This document shows positions 1-5,691 of a stretch of DNA of 12,821 nucleotides, piece by piece (the first letter of the stretch is position 1; every line of letters starts with the position of its first letter). Below the pieces are notes generated by a model. It ran no database searches, had not been told where the DNA came from, and saw nothing but the letters and a program-made list of their open reading frames with translations. The position numbers were made by a program, and so were the translations under genes. The DNA is taken from the NCBI GenBank assembly GCA_023421635.1, contig JAEZSU010000112.1:1-12821 (forward strand). Direction: 5' to 3'. The DNA comes from Actinomycetes bacterium. Lineage in GTDB: Bacteria > Actinomycetota > Actinomycetes > Actinomycetales > Microbacteriaceae.

Positions 1-557
1 GGGCAGTGACTGCCGTCAGCCTCGCCCGGTGGCTGCAGGACGCCGCGTTCTGCCCCGCCTGCGGCGCGGCCACCGAGCTCGCGCAGGCCGGCTGGTCCCG
101 GCACTGCCCCGTCTGCGGGCGGGTGCACTTCCCCCGCACCGATCCCGCCGTCATCGTCGCGGTGACCGACGCGGACGGCGAGCGGCTGCTGCTCGGCTCC
201 AACGCCGCCTGGCCGCAGGGCCGGTACTCGTGCTTCGCCGGCTTCGCGGAGGCGGGGGAGTCGCTGGAATCCGCGGTCCAGCGCGAAGTCGAGGAGGAGG
301 CCGGCGTGCCGGTGGCGGATGCCGTCTACCAGGGCTCGCAGCCGTGGCCCTACCCGCGCTCGCTGATGCTCGGCTTCCGCGCGGTGACCGCCGACTCCGA
401 CGCCGCGCGCCCGGACGGCGAGGAGATCGTCGACGTGCGCTGGTTCACCCGGGACGAGATCGCCGCCGCACTCGCCGGCGAGGGCGGGATCACCCTGCCG
501 GGGCCCGCATCCATCGCGCACCGGCTCATCACGCAGTGGCTGGGGGAGCGCGCATGA
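1..557 (+). CDS. nudC: NAD(+) diphosphatase NudC, 3' part (5' end outside window)
   Basis: This is a Nudix hydrolase of the NudC type, which splits NAD(H) into NMN(H) and AMP and can remove NAD caps from RNA; it acts in the cytoplasm. Counting from the GTG at position 6, two CxxC pairs (C16/C19 and C34/C37) form the family zinc ribbon, followed by HFPRTDPAVI. The Nudix box runs from G79 through E85 to the REVEEEAGV stretch at 93-101. The diagnostic NudC motif SQPWPYPRS is at 111-119. Full NudC proteins are about 260-315 residues, while only about 185 are present here. The frame stays open to base 3 with no stop, so the N-terminal domain is cut off by the window edge and the GTG at 6 is probably internal. 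The stop overlaps the uvrD2 start (ATGA at 554-557), implying co-transcription. The identification is very secure. Confidence 0.95.
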   Translation, partial: AVTAVSLARWLQDAAFCPACGAATELAQAGWSRHCPVCGRVHFPRTDPAVIVAVTDADGERLLLGSNAAWPQGRYSCFAGFAEAGESLESAVQREVEEEAGVPVADAVYQGSQPWPYPRSLMLGFRAVTADSDAARPDGEEIVDVRWFTRDEIAAALAGEGGITLPGPASIAHRLITQWLGERA

Positions 558-2308
558 CCGAACCCGCGCTCGAGGGTCTCGACGAGGCGCAACTGCACGC
601 GGTGCGGACCCTCCGCGGCCCGGTGTGCGTCCTCGCCGGTGCCGGCACCGGGAAGACGCGCGTCATCACGCGGCGCATCGCCCACGGCGTCTCGACCGGC
701 GCGTACTCGCCTGGGCGTGTCATGGCCGTGACCTTCACCGCCAAGGCCGCGGGGGAGATGCGCGGCCGGCTTCGGGCGCTGGGGGTCCCCGGCGTCTCCG
801 CACGCACGTTCCACGCTGCGGCCCTGGCCCAGCTGAACCATTTCTGGCCCGTGGTGGCGGGCGCTCCCGCGCCGCGGATCATCGACAGCAAGGTGCGGGT
901 GCTCGGCCAGGCCGCAGCCGAACTGAAGCTGCCGGTCGACGCCACGACGCTGCGCGACGTCGCGTCGGGCATCGAGTGGCGCAAGGTCACGCTCCGCAGC
1001 ATCGACGACTACGTCGCTGCGCGACCGGGCGGGGTCGGCGACCTCGGCAGCAGCGCGGTGCACGACCTGCACGTCGCATACGAGCGGGTGAAGGACGAAC
1101 GGCACCAGATCGACTTCGAGGACGTGCTGCTGGCCTGCGCCGGCATGATCGAGGGCGAGCCGCGGGTCGCGCAGGAGATCCGTGAGCAGTACCGCCACTT
1201 CACGGTCGACGAGTTCCAGGACGTCTCGCCACTCCAGTACCGGCTGCTCGAGCTGTGGCTCGGGGACCGTCGCGACCTGTGCGTGGTCGGCGATGCGAAC
1301 CAGACCGTCTACACCTTCGCGGGCGCCGACTCGTCGCTGCTGCTCGGGTTCGAGCGCCGCTTCCCGGACGCCCAGGTGATCCGGCTGGAGCAGAACTACC
1401 GGAGCGCGCAGCCGGTGCTCCGTGTCGCGAACGCGCTCATGCGCGGCAGGCCCGGCGCCCTCGAACTGCGCGGAGACCGCGGGGTCGACGCGCCGACGCC
1501 GACCCTCGTCCGCTACGACGACGACGCGCACGAAGCCGCCGGCGTCGCGGCCGCGGTGCGCGCGCTGCTGGATGCGGGGACGGATCCGCGGTCGATCGCC
1601 GTGCTGTACCGCTCCCACGCGCAGTCCGCCGAGCTCACCGGGGCGTTCGCCGAAGCGGGGATCGCCGTCACCGTGCTCGGCGGCACCCGGTTCTTCGACC
1701 AGCCCGAGGTCCGTCAGGCGGTCATGGCGCTGCGCGCCGCGTCTGTCGCGCCGATCGAGAGCGGCTTCCACGAGAGCGTCCGCGACGTGCTCCGCTCGCT
1801 CGGGCTCACGGATGAGCCGCCGCCCGCCGGCGGCGCGCTGCGCGACGCGTGGGAGGCGCGGCGGGCGGTGCTCGCCCTCGCCGAGGAGCTGCCGGCGCAG
1901 ACCACGCTGCGCGCGTTCACCGACCAGCTGATGGCGCGCGCCAAGGACAACCACGAGCCCGCCCGTGCGACGGTCACGTTCGCCACGCTGCACGCGGCGA
2001 AGGGCCTGGAATGGGACCACGTGTACCTCGTCGGCCTCGCCGAGGGGCAGCTGCCCATCTCCTACGCGCGCACGTTCGACGAGATCGACGAGGAGCGCAG
2101 GCTCGCGTACGTCGGCATCACGCGGGCCGCGCGTACGCTCGCACTGTCGTGGGCGCCGGGGCTGGGGCGGACGCCGCGTCAGCCGTCGCGTTTCCTGCAG
2201 GAGATCGGCACGCGCATCTTGGATGAACGTCCGGCACGTGCCAGGTCCGTCGCGCGGACCCCGGACGGAGCACAGCGACGCGGTCCGTCGGAGCGTCGTC
2301 GCAGCTGA
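554..2308 (+). CDS. uvrD2: UvrD2-type superfamily 1 ATP-dependent DNA helicase, HRDC-less
   Basis: This is a 584-residue 3'-5' DNA helicase of the UvrD/PcrA group, acting in DNA repair or replication. Walker A is AGAGTGKT (28-35). Motif II is DEFQD (219-223), motif III is VVGDANQTVYTFAG (244-257), and motif IV contains QNYRS (280-284). Near the C-terminus are the motif V region TLHAAKGLEWDHVYLVG and motif VI YVGITRA (from 519). The ATG at 554 is chosen because a GGGGGAG ribosome site lies five bases upstream, the start overlaps the nudC stop (ATGA), and homology begins at once (LDEAQLHAVR). Mycobacterial UvrD2 is about 700 residues, with an HRDC domain and a tetracysteine segment after motif VI. 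Here only about 60 residues follow, ending in a basic Arg-rich tail. The last 191 bases are antisense to the convergent gene at 2118-2978. Confidence 0.93.
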   Translation: MTEPALEGLDEAQLHAVRTLRGPVCVLAGAGTGKTRVITRRIAHGVSTGAYSPGRVMAVTFTAKAAGEMRGRLRALGVPGVSARTFHAAALAQLNHFWPVVAGAPAPRIIDSKVRVLGQAAAELKLPVDATTLRDVASGIEWRKVTLRSIDDYVAARPGGVGDLGSSAVHDLHVAYERVKDERHQIDFEDVLLACAGMIEGEPRVAQEIREQYRHFTVDEFQDVSPLQYRLLELWLGDRRDLCVVGDANQTVYTFAGADSSLLLGFERRFPDAQVIRLEQNYRSAQPVLRVANALMRGRPGALELRGDRGVDAPTPTLVRYDDDAHEAAGVAAAVRALLDAGTDPRSIAVLYRSHAQSAELTGAFAEAGIAVTVLGGTRFFDQPEVRQAVMALRAASVAPIESGFHESVRDVLRSLGLTDEPPPAGGALRDAWEARRAVLALAEELPAQTTLRAFTDQLMARAKDNHEPARATVTFATLHAAKGLEWDHVYLVGLAEGQLPISYARTFDEIDEERRLAYVGITRAARTLALSWAPGLGRTPRQPSRFLQEIGTRILDERPARARSVARTPDGAQRRGPSERRRS

Positions 2309-2978
2309 TCAGCTGTGCCGCGAGGACGGCGGCCTCGGCGACCAGCAGCGGATCCAGCGGCGGGCACCGCGAGGTGAGCAACTGTGCCGCCACCATCGGC
2401 CACGCCGCATCCCGATCGGTGCGTGCGGCGGCGAGGCAGGCGAGGCACGGCCCGTTCCCCGGCACGATCACCGGCCCGACGTGCGCCTCCTCCGGGCTCA
2501 GCACGACCGGCAGGTGCGGGGCGTCTGCGCGCATCAGTCCGGCGGTGACCGCCGGATCGACCTCGTAGTGCGCGAGCACGACGGTCAGCGCGCCGGGCAC
2601 GGGCTCGGGCCCGGGAAGAAGGGTGGTGACGGCTGCCAGGCGCTGGCGCACCTCGGACACGACCTCCGCGGCGAGGCCGGGTGAGGACACCAGCACCATC
2701 CGCGGGGGCGGCGGCCCGTCCGTCTCCAGCGCGCCGGCGAGGCGCGTCACGAAGCCGCGGACGCGACGCGGCGCGATCCCCGTCTCCACCGCGAACCGCT
2801 CGAGTTCGGCGTCGGTCATCCCGGCGCGGAGCCGTGCCACCAACGACTCCTGCCAGGGGCGCGGGTCCACCACCCGCACCCGCCCGGTCGCGCCGAACTG
2901 CAGCGTCGACGCCGACCGCCACACGGGCGGCAGAGCGGGATCCAGGCGCGGCATGCCTCGATTCTGCGACCGCCCCAT
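2118..2978 (-). CDS. Orphan TOMM cyclodehydratase-like (E1-like fold, zinc tetracysteine) protein
   Basis: This protein of about 286 residues resembles the actinobacterial proteins annotated 'bacteriocin biosynthesis cyclodehydratase domain' (TIGR03882-like), related to the leader-binding/E1-like part of TOMM synthesis. It starts with a family-like LDPALPPVWRS segment and a winged-helix-like stretch. A strand-turn-helix follows (VLVSSPGLAAEVV) where E1 enzymes have GxGxxG; that glycine motif is not intact. A zinc-type tetracysteine remains: CLAC (C178, C181) and HPRCAC (C255, C257). Loss of adenylation activity is an inference. No YcaO, SagB-type dehydrogenase or precursor peptide is visible, so its substrate is unknown. 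It follows the zincin-like gene by 63 bases on the same strand, suggesting an operon. The start at 2978 is favoured by a GGAGGGGA ribosome site ten bases upstream; the ATG at 2954 (MPRLDPALPP) is a good alternative. The C-terminus lies antisense to uvrD2. Confidence 0.8.
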   Translation of the reverse strand: MGRSQNRGMPRLDPALPPVWRSASTLQFGATGRVRVVDPRPWQESLVARLRAGMTDAELERFAVETGIAPRRVRGFVTRLAGALETDGPPPPRMVLVSSPGLAAEVVSEVRQRLAAVTTLLPGPEPVPGALTVVLAHYEVDPAVTAGLMRADAPHLPVVLSPEEAHVGPVIVPGNGPCLACLAAARTDRDAAWPMVAAQLLTSRCPPLDPLLVAEAAVLAAQLISCDDAPTDRVAVLRPGSARRTWHVPDVHPRCACRSPAGNATADAASAPAPAPTTVRAYARPA

Positions 2979-3041
2979 GCGGAGGTCGTCCCCTCCACAG
3001 GCACCGCGCGAGGGCCGCAACCTGGGGAGGAGAGGATGCGG

Positions 3042-4400
3042 TCAGGCGGGGCGCTCCCCGTCGTCGCCCTCGCCCTCGCCCTCGCCGTTCTCCTCGGAGA
3101 GGAGCCGCGCGAGTGCCTCGTCCATCTCGTCCGGTGCCGGCTGCTCGCCGCGGGCGCGCGCCGCGAGACGGTCGATGAGTCCGGAGGGGTCGTCGATGTC
3201 TGCGGCCGTCGGCATGAGGTCGGGATAGTCCCACAGGGCGTCGCGCGCGGCGATGCCCACCGCGTCCGTGACCGCGCGCCACATGGCCGCGGCCTCCCGC
3301 ATCCGGCGCGGTCGCAACTCGAGCCCGACGAGCGAGCCGAGGGCCTTCTCGGCGGGGCCGCCCACCGCACGGCGGCGACGCACCACCTCGGCCACGCGGT
3401 CGGCGCTCGGCAGGCGCGAGGTGGCATCGGCGGTGACGACGTCGACCCATCCTTCGATGAGGGCGAGCACGGTCTCCAACCGCGTCAGCGCGGCGGTCTG
3501 CTGCTCCGACCGCTCCGGCAGGAGGGCGCCGCTCTCGAGCATGCGGCGCAGTTCCTCGGGCTGGGAGGGGTCGAAGCCGGAGGCGAGGTCCTCGAGCGCG
3601 GCGGTGTCGACGTGGATGCCGCGGGCGAACTCCGTGATCTGCGCGATCACGTCCAGCCGCAGCCAGCGCGCGTGGCGGAAGAGCCGGGCGTGCGCGAGCT
3701 CGCGTGCCGCGACCGAGAGGGCCAGCTGGTCCTCGGGGATCTCCAGGCCCTGTCCGAAGTCCGCGAAGTTCTGGGGCAGGATCACCGCTTCGCCTGCGGG
3801 CATGAGCGGGATGCCGACGTCGCCGCCGGAGACGACCTCGAGGGAGAGCTGTCCGACGACCTGACCGAGCTGGGTCGCGAACAGTGAGCCGCCGACGCTG
3901 CGCAGCATCCGGCCTGCACCTGCGACCATGCCCTGCATCTCTTCCGGCAACTGCTCCGCGAGGGTCGCGGTCAACGCGTCGGCGATGCTCGTCGCCACGG
4001 GTTCGGCGAGCTCCTGCCAGACCGGGAGCGTCGCCTCCACCCACGCGCCGCGGGTGATCGCCCGCGGCGGGATGGACAGCTCGCCGATGGTCGTCGCCTC
4101 GCCGAGCCACAGCGTGGCCAGCGCGAACGCCTGGTCGAGGTCGGCGCGCTGCGCGCCGGTGACGCCGCGGTCCGACTGGTTGGCGATGTGCAGCGCCTGG
4201 CGCTTGGTCGCATCCCACGAGATGCCGCCGTCGCCGGCGAAGGCCGCCTGCATCTGCTGCATCGCCTGCGCGATCTGCGAGGGATCGATCCCCATCGCCG
4301 CGAGCTGCTCCAGCTGCGCGGGATCGATCTGTCCGCCGAGCAGGCGGCGCATCATCTCCTGGAAGTCGTCTTCCGGGGAGCGGTCGTCATCGTCGGTCAC
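3042..4400 (-). CDS. Zincin-like metalloprotease-family protein (DUF2342/Zincin_2 type)
   Basis: This 452-residue, probably cytoplasmic protein is of the actinobacterial family annotated as zinc-dependent metalloprotease or 'F420 biosynthesis-associated' hydrolase (PF10103/TIGR03624, from memory). The N-terminus is acidic (TDDDDRSPEDDFQEMM), followed by a Gln/Met-rich helical segment (about 26-55) and a long alpha-helical body. The putative active-site helix is AARELAHARLFRHARWL (residues about 231-247). It offers ExxHxxxxxH (E234, H237, H243) rather than textbook HExxH, with a later LIEGWVDVV (E316) that could supply another ligand. Activity is therefore unproven. The C-terminus is very acidic (GEGEGEGDDGE), encoded by a hexamer repeat. 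The GTG at 4400 is preferred because GAAAGG lies seven bases upstream; an ATG at 4472 would add 24 unconvincing residues. It is divergent from the PDZ/S16 gene and heads a two-gene unit with the cyclodehydratase-like gene. Confidence 0.85.
   Translation of the reverse strand: MTDDDDRSPEDDFQEMMRRLLGGQIDPAQLEQLAAMGIDPSQIAQAMQQMQAAFAGDGGISWDATKRQALHIANQSDRGVTGAQRADLDQAFALATLWLGEATTIGELSIPPRAITRGAWVEATLPVWQELAEPVATSIADALTATLAEQLPEEMQGMVAGAGRMLRSVGGSLFATQLGQVVGQLSLEVVSGGDVGIPLMPAGEAVILPQNFADFGQGLEIPEDQLALSVAARELAHARLFRHARWLRLDVIAQITEFARGIHVDTAALEDLASGFDPSQPEELRRMLESGALLPERSEQQTAALTRLETVLALIEGWVDVVTADATSRLPSADRVAEVVRRRRAVGGPAEKALGSLVGLELRPRRMREAAAMWRAVTDAVGIAARDALWDYPDLMPTAADIDDPSGLIDRLAARARGEQPAPDEMDEALARLLSEENGEGEGEGDDGERPA
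3066..3086. repeat. Hexamer simple repeat (GCCCTC)3 inside the zincin-like gene
   Basis: Three perfect tandem copies of GCCCTC (3066-3083) followed by a partial copy encode, on the minus strand, the GEGEGEG run near the C-terminus of the zincin-like protein. The six-base period keeps the frame whatever the copy number, so length changes by slippage would only lengthen or shorten the acidic tail. Confidence 0.7.
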
Positions 4401-4407
4401 GGCGGCG

Positions 4408-4413
4408 CCTTTC
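4408..4413 (-). promoter_or_regulatory. Ribosome binding site of the zincin-like gene
   Basis: Read on the minus strand, this is GAAAGG, seven bases before the GTG at 4400. It decides the start, because the upstream in-frame ATG at 4472 would lie beyond the candidate promoter hexamers at 4424-4443. Confidence 0.5.
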
Positions 4414-4423
4414 AGCGAGTGGA

Positions 4424-4443
4424 TAGCGTCGCGTCCTACGCTA
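4424..4443. promoter_or_regulatory. Inverted TAGCGT pair between divergent genes: candidate back-to-back -10 elements or operator
   Basis: TAGCGT at 4424-4429 is repeated perfectly in inverse orientation (ACGCTA, 4438-4443) around an eight-base spacer. The site lies in the 122-base gap between the zincin-like gene (minus) and the PDZ/S16 gene (plus). Each half fits the actinobacterial -10 pattern TAnnnT in the right orientation for one of the genes. Expected leaders are about 30 bases for the minus gene and about 85 for the plus gene. No convincing -35 hexamer is seen on either side. It could instead be an operator bound by a dimeric regulator. Function is inferred only from position and symmetry. 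Confidence 0.35.
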
Positions 4444-4522
4444 GTCGCCCGGAGCATCGCACCAGCCGGCACGGCGGCATCCGCCGTACGCCGGTCGCGA
4501 ACGACCGCACCTGGAGGCGCGA

Positions 4523-5653
4523 GTGACCCTGTTCGACGATCCCGAGTCCGCCGCGCCCGAGCGTCGGCGCCCGCTCGGTCGTGGGACCCGCGCCGGGCTG
4601 TGGTCGCTCGCGGTCGCGCTCGTCGCGCTGCTGGGCATGTCCTTCCTGCCGACCGGGTTCGTCGTGCAGCAGCCGGGACCCGTGTACGACACCATCGGCG
4701 AGGTCACCGACGGCGACGGCGAGCAGGTGCCGCTCATCACGATCGACGGCGCGACCACGTACCCCACCTCCGGCGCGCTGGACCTGCTGACCGTGCAGGT
4801 GGTCGGATCGCCAGACCGCCCGGTCTCGTGGCTGGAGGCGGTGGGCGCCTGGTTCGACCGCACCCGGACGGTGGTGCCGGTCGAATCGGTGTTCCCCGCC
4901 GGGCAGACCAGCGGAGAGCGGGAGCAGCAGAACGCGGCCCTCATGAGCGACTCGCAGGTCGAGGCGGAGGCGGCCGCGTTCGCGCACCTCGGATACGACG
5001 TGCACCCGTCCGTGTCGGTCGCCTCGGTCGCAGAGGACGGCGCCGCGGCGGGCATCCTGCAGCCGGGCGACGTCATCACCGGCGTCGACGGAGCCGCGGT
5101 CTCCGACACGCGGGCGCTCCGCACCGCGGTGTCGGAGGGGGACGGCGCGCCGGTCGTGCTCGGCATCGAGCGGGATGGCCAAGCGGACACGGTCACAGTG
5201 ACGCCCAAGGCGGGGGAGGACGGCGCGTGGCTGCTCGGCGTGACCGTGCAGGAGCAGTTCGACCTGCCCTACGACGTCACGTTCGCCCTGACGAACGTCG
5301 GCGGCCCGTCGGCCGGCATGATGTTCGCGCTCGGCATGATCGACCTGCTCACCCCGGGCGAGCTCACCGGGGGTGCCGACATCGCCGGTACCGGCACCAT
5401 CACGGTGGACGGGACCGTCGGCTCGATCGGCGGCATCCGGCAGAAGCTGTGGGGGGCCAGCGGCGCCGGCGCGGAGTACTTCCTGGCGCCCGAGGCGAAC
5501 TGCGGCGAGGTGGTCGGGCACGTGCCCGACGGGCTCCGCGTCTTCGCGGTCGGGGACCTCGACGACGCACTCGCGGCGGTCGACGCGATCGCCTCCGGCG
5601 GCGACCTCGACGCGCTGCCGACCTGCACCGTGCCGCAGTCCGCGCAGAACTGA
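4523..5653 (+). CDS. Membrane-anchored PDZ domain / Lon-type (S16) serine protease, YlbL-like
   Basis: This 376-residue protein has a short cytoplasmic N-terminus rich in Asp/Glu then Arg. One transmembrane or uncleaved signal segment follows (about 25-45, GLWSLAVALVALLGMSFLP), so the remainder should face outside. A PDZ domain spans about 155-235 (AAAGILQPGDVITGVDG). The C-terminal S16 Lon proteolytic domain has the catalytic Ser in GGPSAGMMFALGMID (S263) and the dyad Lys in GIRQKLWGA (K308). Both catalytic residues are intact. The family is YlbL-like or Rv3194c-like and is expected to degrade or process proteins at the membrane; its substrates are unknown. The GTG start at 4523 has GGAGG five bases upstream. 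The next gene starts 37 bases after its stop on the same strand. It is divergent from the zincin-like gene across a short shared promoter region. Confidence 0.93.
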   Translation: MTLFDDPESAAPERRRPLGRGTRAGLWSLAVALVALLGMSFLPTGFVVQQPGPVYDTIGEVTDGDGEQVPLITIDGATTYPTSGALDLLTVQVVGSPDRPVSWLEAVGAWFDRTRTVVPVESVFPAGQTSGEREQQNAALMSDSQVEAEAAAFAHLGYDVHPSVSVASVAEDGAAAGILQPGDVITGVDGAAVSDTRALRTAVSEGDGAPVVLGIERDGQADTVTVTPKAGEDGAWLLGVTVQEQFDLPYDVTFALTNVGGPSAGMMFALGMIDLLTPGELTGGADIAGTGTITVDGTVGSIGGIRQKLWGASGAGAEYFLAPEANCGEVVGHVPDGLRVFAVGDLDDALAAVDAIASGGDLDALPTCTVPQSAQN

Positions 5654-5678
5654 CGGAGCCGTCGCGTCGGGCCTCTCC

Positions 5679-5691
5679 TAGGATGGGAGGG
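5679..5691 (+). promoter_or_regulatory. Candidate -10 (TAGGAT) giving a leaderless UPF0182 transcript
   Basis: TAGGAT at 5679-5684 fits the actinobacterial -10 pattern and ends six bases before the GTG at 5691. That is the usual -10 to start-site distance, so the transcript would begin at or next to the start codon. The only purine-rich ribosome-site-like sequence, GGGAGG (5685-5690), touches the start codon with no spacer and cannot work as a normal Shine-Dalgarno site. A -35 is not evident; CTGACG at 5650-5655 is too far upstream. Confidence 0.4.

Noticed and set aside
29..553. Upstream extension of the uvrD2 frame through nudC
   Set aside because: This part is a shadow frame of nudC. The ATG at 554 has a ribosome site and helicase homology begins there.
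350..2020. 556-codon minus-strand open frame opposite nudC and uvrD2
   Set aside because: Low-complexity Arg-rich translation without motifs. The plus strand has all helicase motifs and the Nudix box.
2179..4218. 679-codon minus-strand open frame in another phase across both minus-strand genes
   Set aside because: The Arg/Gly/Ala-rich shadow matches no family. The two recognised genes use a different phase and have ribosome sites.
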